From: Paragordius varius
Taxonomy: Eukaryota; Nematomorpha
Assembly (NCBI GenBank): GCA_964247055.1
Contig: OZ176051.1
Coordinates: forward strand, 7,998,001 to 8,062,000
Length of the DNA: 64,000 nucleotides
Direction of reading: 5' to 3'
The notes under the pieces are model-generated. The model had not been told where the DNA came from. It was given only the letters and a program-made list of their open reading frames with translations, and did no database searches. Positions 43,001 through 55,000 of the stretch are shown here, piece by piece (positions within the stretch are counted from its first letter, which is position 1; the number at the start of each line of letters is the position of its first letter). A program made the position numbers and the translations under genes.

Positions 43001-46000
43001 GCAGGAGTAATTACAGTCGTCCCAGTGGGAGTTGTTGCCATAGTTGTTGTTTCACCAGTTAATACAGATGTAGAAAGTGTCGTTGGCTCAGTTGTTGTAG
43101 GTATTGTTGTCAACGGCGTGGTTACCGTTGTTTCAGTGGTAGTTGTTGCCATGGTCGTTGTTTCACTAGTGGCTACAGTTTTAGAAAGAGTCGTTGGCTC
43201 TGTTGTTGTAGATAATGTTGTCGCAGGAGTGGTCACAGTCGTCCCAGTGGTAGTTGGAGACATGGTTGTTGTTTCACTAGTGGGTACCATTGCAGAAAGT
43301 GTCGTTGACTCAGTTGTAGAAGATAATGTTGTCGCAGGAGTGGTCACAGTCGTCCCAGTGGTAGTTGGAGAGATGGTTGTTGTTTCAGTAGTGGGTACAG
43401 TTGTAGGTGTCGTTATCTCAGTTGTTGTAGGTAATGATGTCGACAGAGGGGTTACCGCCGTTCCAGTGGTAGTCTGAGACATGGTTGTTGTTTCACTAGT
43501 GGCTACAGTTGTGGAAAGTGTCGTTGGCTCAGTTGTTGTAGATAATGTTGTCGACGGATTGTCTACCGTCGTTCCAGTGATATTTGTTGCCATAGTTGTT
43601 GCTTCACTAGTTGATAAAGATGTAGAAAGTGTCGCTGGCTCAGTTGTTGTGTGTAATGTTGTTGACTGAGTGGTTACCGTCGTTCCAGTGGTAGTTGTTG
43701 CCATGGTTGTTGTTTCACTAGTTGGTACAGTTGTAGAAAGTGTCGTTGACTCAGTTGTAGAAGATAATGTTGTCGCAGGAGTGGTCACAGTCGTCCCAGT
43801 GGTAGTTGGAGACATGGTTGTTGTTTCACTAGTGGCTACAGTTGTAGAAAGTATCGTTGACTCAGTTGTAGAAGATAATGTTGTCGCAGGAGTAATTACA
43901 GTCGTCCCAGTGGGAGTTGTTGCCATAGTTGTTGTTTCACCAGTTGGTACAGATGTAGAAAGTGTCGTTGGCTCAGTTGTTGTAGGTATTGTTGTCAACG
44001 GCGTGGTTACCGTTGTTTCAGTGGTAGTTGTTGCCATGGTCGTTGTTTCACTAGTGGCTACAGTTTTAGAAAGAGTCGTTGGCTCTGTTGTTGTAGATAA
44101 TGTTGTCGCAGGAGTGGTCACAGTCGTCCCAGTGGTAGTTGGAGACATGGTTGTTGTTTCACTAGTGGGTACCATTGCAGAAAGTGTCGTTGACTCAGTT
44201 GTAGAAGATAATGTTGTCGCAGGAGTGGTCACAGTCGTCCCAGTGGTAGTTGGAAAGATGGTTGTTGTTTCAGTAGTGGGTACAGTTGTAGGTGTCGTTA
44301 TCTCAGTTGTTGTAGGTAATGATGTCGACAGAGGGGTTACCGCCGTTCCAGTGGTATTCTGAGACATGGTTGTTGTTTCACCAGTTGGTACAGTTGTAGA
44401 AAATGTCGTCGGTTCAATTGTTGTGTGTAATGTTGTTGACTGAGTGGTTACCGTCGTTCCAGTGGTAGTTGTTGCCATGGTTGTTGTTTCACTAGTTGGT
44501 ACAGTTGTAGAAAGTGTCGTTGACTCAGTTGTAGAAGATAATGTTGTCGCAGGAGTGGTCACAGTCGTCCCAGTGGTAGTTGGAGACATGGTTGTTGTTT
44601 CACTAGTGGCTACAGTTGTAGAAAGTGTCGTTGGCTCAGTTGTTGTAGGTATTGTTTTCGACGGAGTGGTTACAGTCGTCCCAGTGGTAGTTGTTGCCAT
44701 AGTTGTTGTTTCACTAGTTGGTACAGTTGTAGAAAGTGTCGTTGACTCAGTTGTAGAAGATAATGTTGTCGCAGGAGTGGTCACAGTCGTCCCAGTGGTA
44801 GTTGGAGACATGGTTGTTGTTTCACTAGTGGCTACAGTTGTAGAAAGTGTCGTTGGCTCAGTTGTTGTAGGTATTGTTGTCGACGTGGTTACCGTCGTTC
44901 CAGTGGTAGTTGGAGACATGGTTGTTGTTTCACTAGTTGCTATAGTTGTAGAAAGTATCGTTGACTCAGTTGTAGAAGATAATGTTGTCGCAGGAGTAAT
45001 TACAGTCGTCCCAGTGGGAGTTGTTGCCATAGTTGTTGTTTCACCAGTTGTAACAGTTGTAGAAAGTGTCGTTGGCTCAGTTGTAGTAGATAAAGTTGTC
45101 AACGGCGTGGTTACCGTTGTTTCAGTGGTAGTTGTTGCCATGGTCGTTGTTTCACTAGTGGCTACAGTTTTAGAAAGAGTCGTTGGCTCTGTTGTTGTAG
45201 ATAATGTTGTCGCAGGAGTGGTCACAGTCGTCCCAGTGGTAGTTGGAGACATGGTTGTTGTTTCAGTAGTGGGCACAGTTGTAGGTGTCGTTATCTCAGT
45301 TGTAGTTAATGTTGTCGACGGAGTGGTTACAGTCGTCCCAGTGGTAGTTGTTGCCATGGTTGTTGTTTCACCAGTGGGTACACTTGTAGGTGTCGTTATC
45401 TCAGTTGTTGTAGGTATTGTTGTCGACAGAGGGGTTTCCGTCGTTCCAGTGGTAGTTGTTGCCATGGTTGTTGTTTCACTAGTTGGTACAGTTGTAGAAA
45501 GAGTTGTTGACTGTGTTGTAGAAGATAATGTTGTCGCAGGAGTGGTTACAGTCGTCCCAGTGGTAGTTGGAGACATGGTTGTTGTTTCAGTATAGGGTAC
45601 AGTTGTAGGTGTCGTTATCTCAGTTGTTGTAGTTAATGTTGGCGACGGAGTGGTTACCGTCGTTGCAGTTGTAGTTGTTGCCATGGTTGTTGTTTCACCA
45701 GTGGGTACAGTTGTAGAAAGTGTCGTTGGCTCAGTTGTTGTAGGTATTGTTTTCGACGGAGTGGTTACAGTCGTCCCAGTGGTAGTTGTTGCTATAGTTG
45801 TTGTTTCACTAGTTGGTACAGTTGTAGAAAGTGTCGTTGACTCAGTTGTAGAAGATAATGTTGTCGCAGGAGTGGTCACAGTCGTCCCAGTGGTAGTTGG
45901 AGACATGGTTGTTGTTTCACTAGTGGCTACAGTTGTAGAAAGTGTAGTTGGCTCAGTTGTTGTAGGTATTGTTGTCGACGTGGTTACCGTCGTTCCAGTG

Positions 46001-49000
46001 GTAGTTGGAGACATGGTTGTTGTTTCACTAGTTGCTATAGTTGTAGAAAGTATCGTTGACTCAGTTGTAGAAGATAATGTTGTCGCAGGAATAATTACAG
46101 TCGTCCCAGTGGGAGTTGTTGCCATAGTTGTTGTTTCACCAGTTGTAACAGTTGTAGAAAGTGTCGTTGGCTCAGTTGTAGTAGATAAAGTTGTCAACGG
46201 CGTGGTTACCGTTGTTTCAGTGGTAGTTGTTGCCATGGTCGTTGTTTCACTAGTGGCTACAGTTTTAGAAAGAGTCGTTGGCTCTGTTGTTGTAGATAAT
46301 GTTGTCGCAGGAGTGGTCACAGTCGTCCCAGTGGTAGTTGGAGACATGGCTGTTGTTTCAGTAGTGGGTACAGTTGTAGGTGTCGTTATCTCAGTTGTAG
46401 TTAATGTTGTCGACGGAGTGGTTACAGTCGTCCCAGTGGTAGTTGTTGCCATGGTTGTTGTTTCACCAGTGGGTACACTTGTAGGTGTCGTTATCTCAGT
46501 TGTTGTAGGTATTGTTGTCGACAGAGGGGTTTCCGTCGTTCCAGTGGTAGTTGTTGCCATGGTCGTTGTTTCACTAGTTGGTACAGTTGTAGAAAGAGTT
46601 GTTGACTGTGTTGTAGAAGATAATGTTGTCGCAGGAGTGGTTACAGTCGTCCCAGTGGTAGTTGGAGACATGGTTGTTGTTTCAGTATAGGGTACAGTTG
46701 TAGGTGTCGTTATCTCAGTTGTTGTAGTTAATGTTGGCGACGGAGTGGTTACCGTCGTTGCAGTTGTAGTTGTTGCCATGGTTGTTGTTTCACCAGTGGG
46801 TACAGTTGTAGAAAGTGTCGTTGGCTCAGTTGTTGTAGGTATTGTTTTCGACGGAGTGGTTACAGTCGTCCCAGTGGTAGTTGTTGCCATAGTTGTTGTT
46901 TCACTAGTTGGTACAGTTGTAGAAAGTGTCGTTGACTCAGTTGTAGAAGATAATGTTGTCGCAGGAGTGGTCACAGTCGTCCCAGTGGTAGTTGGAGACA
47001 TGGTTGTTGTTTCACTAGTGGCTACAGTTGTAGAAAGTGTAGTTGGCTCAGTTGTTGTAGGTATTGTTGTCGACGTGGTTACCGTCGTTCCAGTGGTAGT
47101 TGGAGACATGGTTGTTGTTTCACTAGTTGCTATAGTTGTAGAAAGTATCGTTGACTCAGTTGTAGAAGATAATGTTGTCGCAGGAGTAATTACAGTCGTC
47201 CCAGTGGGAGTTGTTGCCATAGTTGTTGTTTCACCAGTTGTAACAGTTGTAGAAAGTGTCGTTGGCTCAGTTGTAGTAGATAAAGTTGTCAACGGCGTGG
47301 TTACCGTTGTTTCAGTGGTAGTTGTTGCCATGGTCGTTGTTTCACTAGTGGCTACAGTTTTAGAAAGAGTCGTTGGCTCTGTTGTTGTAGATAATGTTGT
47401 CGCAGGAGTGGTCACAGTCGTCCCAGTGGTAGTTGGAGACATGGTTGTTGTTTCAGTAGTGGGTACAGTTGTAGGTGTCGTTATCTCAGTTGTAGTTAAT
47501 GTTGTCGACGGAGTGGTTACAGTCGTCCCAGTGGTAGTTGTTGCCATGGTTGTTGTTTCACCAGTGGGTACACTTGTAGGTGTCGTTATCTCAGTTGTTG
47601 TAGGTATTGTTGTCGACAGAGGGGTTTCCGTCGTTCCAGTGGTAGTTGTTGCCATGGTTGTTGTTTCACTAGTTGGTACAGTTGTAGAAAGAGTCGTTGT
47701 CTCAATTGTTGTAGATAATGTTGTCGCAGGAGTGGTTACAGTCGTTCCAGTGGTAGTTGTTGCCATGGTCGTTGTTTCACTAGTGGCTACAGTTGTAGAA
47801 AGAGTCGTTGGCTCAGTTGTTGTAGATAATGTTGTCGCAGGAGTGGTTACCGTCGTTCCAGTGGTAGTTGTTGCCATAGTTGTTGTTTCACCAGTTGGTA
47901 CAGATGTAGAAAGTGTCGTTGGCTCAGTTGTTGTAGGTAATGATGTCGACAGAGGGGTTACCGCCGTTCCAGTCGTAGTCTGAGACATGGTTGTTGTTTC
48001 ACTAGTTGCTACAGTTGTGGAAAGTGTCGTTGGCTCAGTTGTTGTAGGTATTGTTTTCGACGGAGTGATTACAGTCGTCCCAGTGGTAGTTGTTGCCATA
48101 GTTGTTGTTTCACTAGTTGGTACAGTTGTAGAAAGTGTCGTTGGCTCAATTGTTGTAGATAATGTTGTCGCAGGAGTGGTTACAGTCGTTCCAGTGGTAG
48201 TTGTTGCCATGGTCGTTGTTTCACTAGTGGCTACAGTTGTAGAAAGAGTCGTTGGCTCAGTTGTTGTAGATAATGTTGTCGCAGGAGTGGTTACCGTCGT
48301 TCCAGTGGTAGTTGTTGCCATAGTTGTTGTTTCACCAGTTGGTACAGATGTAGAAAGTGTCGTTGGCTCAGTTGTTGTAGGTAATGATGTCGACAGAGGG
48401 GTTACCGCCGTTCCAGTCGTAGTCTGAGACATGGTTGTTGTTTCACTAGTTGCTACAGTTGTGGAAAGTGTCGTTGGCTCAGTTGTTGTAGATAATGTTG
48501 TCGACGGATTGTCTACCGTCGTTCCAGTGATATTTGTTGCCATAGTTATTGCTTCACCAGTTGATACAGATGTAGAAAGTGTCGTTGGCTCAGTTGTTGT
48601 AGGTATTGTTGTCAACAGAGGGGTTTCCCCCGTTTCAGTGGTAGTTGTTGCCATGGTTGTTGTTTCACTAGTTGGTACAGTTGTAGAAAGAGTTGTTGAC
48701 TCAGTTGTAGAAGATAATGTTCTCGCAGGAGTGGTTACAGTCGTCCCAGTGGTAGTTGGAGACATGGTTGTTGTTTCAGTAGTGGGTACAGTTGTAGGTG
48801 TCGTTATCTCAGTTGTTGTAGTTAATGTTGGCGACGGAGTGGTTACTGTCGTTGCAGTTGTAGTTGTTGCCATGGTTGTTGTTTCACCAGTGGGTACAGT
48901 TGTAGAAAGTGTCGTTGGCTCAGTTGTTGTAGGTATTGTTGTCGACGGAGTGGTCACAGTCGTCCCAGTGGTAGTTGTTGCCATAGTTGTTCTTTCACCA

Positions 49001-52000
49001 GTTGGTACAGTTGTAGAAAATGTCGTCGGTTCAATTGTTGTGTGTAATGTTGTTGACTGAGTGGTTACCGTCGTTCCAGTGGTAGTTGTTGCCATGGTTG
49101 TTGTTTCACTAATTGGTACAGTTGTAGAAAGTGTCGTTGGCTCAGTTGTTGTAGGTATTGTTGTCGACGTGGTTACCGTCGTTCCAGTGGTAGTTGGAGA
49201 CATGGTTGTTGTTTCACTAGTTGCTACGATTGTAGAAAGTGTCGTTGACTCAGTTGTAGAAGATAATGTTGTCGTAGGAGTAATTACAGTCGTCCCAGTG
49301 GTAGTTGGAGACATGGTTGTTGTTTCAGTAGTGGGTACAGTTGTAGGTGTCGTTATCTCAGTTGTTGTAGGTAATGATGTCGACAGAGGGGTTACCGCCG
49401 TTCCAGTGGTAGTCTGCATGGTTGTTGTTTCACTAGTGGCTACAGTTGTGGAAAGTGTCGTTGGCTCAGTTGTTGTAGATAATGTTGCCGACGGATTGTC
49501 TACCGTCGTTCCAGTGATATTTGTTACCATAGTTGTTGCTTCACCAGTTGATACAGGTGTAGAAAGTGTCGTTGGCTCAGTTGTTGTAGGTATTGTTGTC
49601 GACGGAGTGGTTACCGTCGTTCCAGTGGTAGTTGTTGCCATGGTCGTTGTTTCACTAGTGGCTACAGTTGTAGAAAGAGTCGTTGGCTCAGTTGTTGTAG
49701 ATAATGTTGTCGCAGGAGTGGTTACCGTCGTTCCAGTGATATTTGTTGCCATAGTTGTTGCTTCACCAGTTGGTACAGTTGTAGAAAGTGACTCAGTTTT
49801 AGAAGATAATGTTGTGGCAGGAGTGGTTACAGTCGTCCCAGTGGTAGTTGGAGACATGGTTGTTGTTTCAGTAGTGGGTACAGTTATAGGTGTCGTTATC
49901 TCAGTTGTTGTAGTTAATGTTGTCGACGGAGTGGTTACCGTCGTTGCAGTTGTAGTTGTTGCCATGGTTGTTGTTTCACTAGTTGGTACAGTTGTAGAAA
50001 GTGTCGTTGACTCAGTTGTAGAAGATAATGTTGTCGCAGGAGTGGTCACAGTCGTCCCAGTGGTAGTTGGAGACATGGTTGTTGTTTCAGTAGTGGGTAC
50101 AGTTGTAGGTGTCGTTATCTCAGTTGTTGTAGTTAATGTTGGCGACGGAGTGGTTACCATCGTTGCAGTTGTAGTTGTTGCCATGGTTGTTGTTTCACTA
50201 GTGGGTACAGTTGTAGAAAGTGTCGTTGGCTCAGTTGTTGTAGATAATGTTGTTGACGAAGTGGTTAGCGTCGTTCCAGCGGTAGGTGGAGACATGGTTG
50301 TTGTTTCACTAGTGGGTACCATTGCAGAAAGTGTCGTTGACTCAGTTGTAGAAGATAATGTTGTCGCAGGAGTGGTCACAGTCGTCCCAGTGGTAGTTGG
50401 AGACATGGTTGTTGTTTCAGTAGTGGGTACAGTTGTAGGTGTCGTTATCTCAGTTGTTGTAGGTATTGTTGTGGACGGAGTGGTTACCGCCGTTCCAGTG
50501 GTAGTTGGAGACATGGTTGTTGTTTCACTAGTTGCTATAGTTGTAGAAAGTATCGTTGACTCAGTTGTAGAAGATAATGTTGTCGCAGGAGTAATTACAG
50601 TCGTCCCAGTGGGAGTTGTTGCCATGGTTGTTGTTTCACTAGTGGGTACAGTTGTAGAAAGTGTCGTTGGCTCAGTTGTTGTAGATAATGTTGTTGACGA
50701 AGTGGTTAGCGTCGTTCCAGCGGTAGGTGGAGACATGGTTGTTGTTTCACTAGTGGGTACCATTGCAGAAAGTGTCGTTGACTCAGTTGTAGAAGATAAT
50801 GTTGTCGCAGGAGTGGTCATAGTCGTCCCAGTGGTAGTTGGAGACATGGTTGTTGTTTCAGTAGTGGCTACAGTTATAGGTGTCGTTATCTCAGTTGTTG
50901 TAGTTAATGTTGTCGACGGAGTGGTTACCGTCGTTGCAGTTGTAGTTGTTGCCATGGTTGTTGTTTCACTAGTTGGTACAGTTGTAGAAAGTGTCGTTGA
51001 CTCAGTTGTAGAAGATAATGTTGTCGCAGGAGTGGTCACAGTCGTCCCAGTGGTAGTTGGAGACATGGTTGTTGTTTCAGTAGTGGGTACAGTTGTAGGT
51101 GTCGTTATCTCAGTTGTTGTAGTTAATGTTGGCGACGGAGTGGTTACCATAGTTGCAGTTGTAGTTGTTGCCATAGTTGTAGTTTCACTAGTGGCAACAG
51201 TTGTAGAAAGTGTCGTTGGCTCAGTTGTTGTAGATAATGTTGTTGACGAAGTGGTTAGCGTCGTTCCAGCGGTAGGTGGAGACATGGTTGTTGTTTCACT
51301 AGTGGGTACTGTTGCAGAAAGTGTCGTTGACTCAATTGTAGTAGATAATGTTGTCGCGGGAATGGTTCCCGTCGTTCCAATGGTAGGTGGAGACATGGTT
51401 GTTGTTTCACTAGTGGGTAACGTTGTAGAAAGTGTGGTCGGCTCAGTTGTTGTGGGTAATGTTGTCGACTGACTTGTTACCGTCGTTCCAGTGGTAGTTG
51501 GAGTGGTTGTTGTTTCAGTAGTGGGTACAGTTGTAGGTGTCGTTATCTCAGTTGTTGTAGTTAATGTTGGCGACGGAGTGGTTACCGTCGTTGCAGTTGT
51601 AGTTGTTGCCATGGTTGTTGTTTCACCAGTGGGTACAGTTGTAGAAAGTGTCGTTGGCTCAGTTGTTGTAGGTATTGTTGTCGACGGAGTGGTCACAGTC
51701 GTCCCAGTGGTAGTTGTTGCCAAAGTTGTTCTTTCACCAGTTGGTACAGTTGTAAGAAATGTCGTCGGTTCAATTGTTGTGTGTAATGTTGTTGACTGAG
51801 TGGTTACCGTCGTTCCAGTGGTAGTTGTTGCCATGGTTGTTGTTTCACTAATTGGTACAGTTGTAGAAAGTGTCGTTGACTCAGTTGTAGAAGATAATTT
51901 TGTCGCAGGAGTGGTCACAGTCGTCCCAGTGGTAGTTGGAGACATGGTTGTTGTTTCACTAGTGGCTACAGTTGTATAAAGTGTCGTTGGCTCAGTTGTT

Positions 52001-55000
52001 GTAGGTATTGTTGTCGACGTGGTTACCGTGGTTCCAGTGGTTGTTGTTGCCATAGTTGTAGTTTCACTAGTGGCTACAGTTGTAGAAAGTATCGTTGGCT
52101 CAGTTGTTGTAGATAATGTTGTTGACGAAGTGGTTAGCGTCGTTCCAGCGGTAGGTGTTGCCATGGTTGTTGTTCCACTAGTTGGTACTGTTGTAGAAAG
52201 AGTTGTTGACTCAGTTGTAGAAGATAATGTTGTAGGAGTGTTCACAGTGGTCCCAGTGGTAGTTGGAGACATGGTTGTTGTTTCAGTAGTGGGTACAGTT
52301 GTAGGTATCGTTATCTCAGTTGTTGTAGTTAATGTTGTCGACGGAGTGGTTACCGTCGTTGCAGTTGTAGTTGTTGCCATGGTTGTTGTTTCACCAGTGG
52401 GTACAGTTGTAGAAAGTGTCGTTGGCTCAGTTGTTGTAGGTATTGTTGTGGACGGAATGGTTACCGTCGTTTCAGTGGTAGTTGTTGCCATGGTCGTTGT
52501 TTCACTAGTGGCTACACTTTTAGAAAGAGTGGTTGGCTCAGTTGTTTTAGATAATGTTGTCGCAGGAGTGGTTACACTCGTCCCAGTGGTAGTTGTTGCC
52601 ATGGTTGTTGTTTCACTAGTTGGTACAGTTGTAGAAAGTGTCGTTGACTCAGTTGTAGAAGATAATGTTGTCGCAGGAGTGGTCACAGTCGTCCCAGTGG
52701 TAGTTGTAGACATGGTTGTTGTTTCAGTAGTGGGTACAGTTGTAGGTGTCGTTATCTCAGTTGTTGTAGTTAATGTTGTCGACGGAGTGGTTACCGTCGT
52801 TGCAGTTGTAGTTGTTGCCATGGTTGTTGTTTCACCAGTGGGTACAGTTGTAGAAAGTGTCGTTGGCTCAGTTGTTGTAGGTATTGTTGTGGACGGAGTG
52901 GTTACCGCCGTTCCAGTGGTAGTTGGAAACATGGTTGTTGTTTCACTAGTGGCTACAGTTGTAGAAAGTGTCGTTGGCTCAGTTGTTGTAGGTAATGTTG
53001 TCGACGGAGGGGTTATCGTCGTTCCAGTGGTAGTTGTTGCCATGGTTGTTGTTTCACTAGTTGATACAGTTGTAGAAAGAGTTGTTGACTCAGTTGTAGA
53101 AGATAATGTTGTCGCAGGAGTGGTTACAGTCGTCCCAGTGGTAGTTGGAGACATGGTTGTTGTTTCAGTAGTGGGTACAGTTGTAGGTGTCGTTATCTCA
53201 GTTGTTGTAGTTAATGTTGTCGACGGAGTGGTTACCGTCGTTGCAGTTGTAGTTGTTGCCATGGTTGTTGTTTCACCAGTTGGTACAGTTGTAGAAAGTG
53301 TCGTTGGCTCAGTTGTTGTAGGTATTGTTGTCGACGGAGTGGTTACCGTCGTTTCAGTGGTAGTTGTTGCCATGGTCGTTGTTTCACTAGTGGCTACAGT
53401 TGTAGAAAGTGTCGTTGGCTCAGTTGTTGTAGATAATGTTGTCGCACGAGTGGTTACAGTCGCCCCAGTGGTAGTTGGAGACATGGTTGTTGTTTCACCA
53501 GTTGGTACAGTTGTAGAAAGTGTCGTCGGCTCAGTTGTTGTGTGTAATGTTGTCGCAGGAGTGGTTACCGTGGTTGCAGTTGTAGTTGTTGCCATGGTTG
53601 TTGTTTCACCAGTGGGTACCGTTGTGGAAAGTGTCGTTGTCTCAGTAGTTGTAGGTAATGTTGTCGACAGAGGGCTTACCGTCGTTACAGTGTTAGGTGG
53701 AGACATGGTTGTTGTTTCACTAGTGGCTACAGTTGTAGAAAATGTGGTTGTCTCAGTTGTTGTAGGTATTGTTGTCGACGGAGTGGTTACCGTCATTCCA
53801 GTGGTAGTTAGAGTGGTTGTTGTTTCACTAGTTGGTACAGTTGTAGAAAGTGTCGTTGACTCAGTTGTAGTAGATAAGGTTGTCGCAGGAGTGGTTACAG
53901 TCGTCCCGCTGGTAGTTGGAGATATGGTTGTTGTTTCAGTAGTGGGTACAGTTGTAGGTGCCGTTATCTCAGTTGTAGTAGGTAATGTTGTCGACAGATA
54001 AGTTACCGTCATTCCAGTGGTAGTTGTTGCCATAGTTGTAGTTTCACTAGTGGCTACAGTTGTAGAAAGTGTCGTTGGCTCAGTTGTTGTAGATAATGTT
54101 GTTGACGAAGTGGTTAGCGTCGTTCCAGCGGTAGGTGGAGACATGGTTGTTGTTTCACTAGTGGGTACCGTTGCAGAAAGTGTCGTTGACTCAGTTGTAG
54201 TAGATAATGTTGTCGCGGGAGTGGTTACCGTCGTTCCAATGGTAGGTGGAGACATGGTTGTTGTTTCACTAGTGGGTAACGTTGTAGAAAGTGTGGTCGG
54301 CTCAGTTGTTGTGGGTAATGTTGTCGACTGACTTCTTACCGTCGTTCTTGTGGTAGTTGGAGTGGTTGTTGTTTCAGTAGTGGGTACAGTTGTAGGTGTC
54401 GTTATCTCAGTTGTTGTAGTTAATGTTGGCGACGGAGTGGTTACCGTCGTTGCAGTTGTAGTTGTTGCCATAGTTGTTGTTTCACCAGGGGGTACAGTTG
54501 TAGAAAGTGTCGTTGGCTCAGTTGTTGTAGGTATTGTTGTCGACGGAGTGGTCACAGTCGTCCCAGTGGTAGTTGTTGCCATAGTTGTTCTTTCACCAGT
54601 TGGTACAGTTGTAGAAAATGTCGTCGGTTCAATTGTTGTGTGTAATGTTGTTGACTGAGTGGTTACCGTCGTTCCAGTGGTAGTTGTTGCCATGGTTGTT
54701 GTTTCACTAATTGGTACAGTTGTAGAAAGTGTCGTTGACTCAGTTGTAGAAGATAATGTTGTCGCAGGAGTGGTCACAGTCGTCCCAGTGGTAGTTGGAG
54801 ACATGGTTGTTGTTTCACTAGTGGCTACAGTTGTAGAAAGTGTCGTTGGCTCAGTTGTTGTAGGTGAATTTGTCGACGTGGTTACCGTCGTTCCAGTGGT
54901 AGTTGGAGACATGGTTGTTGTTTCACTAGTTGCTACAATTGTAGAAAGTGTCGTTGACTCAGTTGTAGAAGATAATGTTGTCGCAGGAGTAATTACAGTC

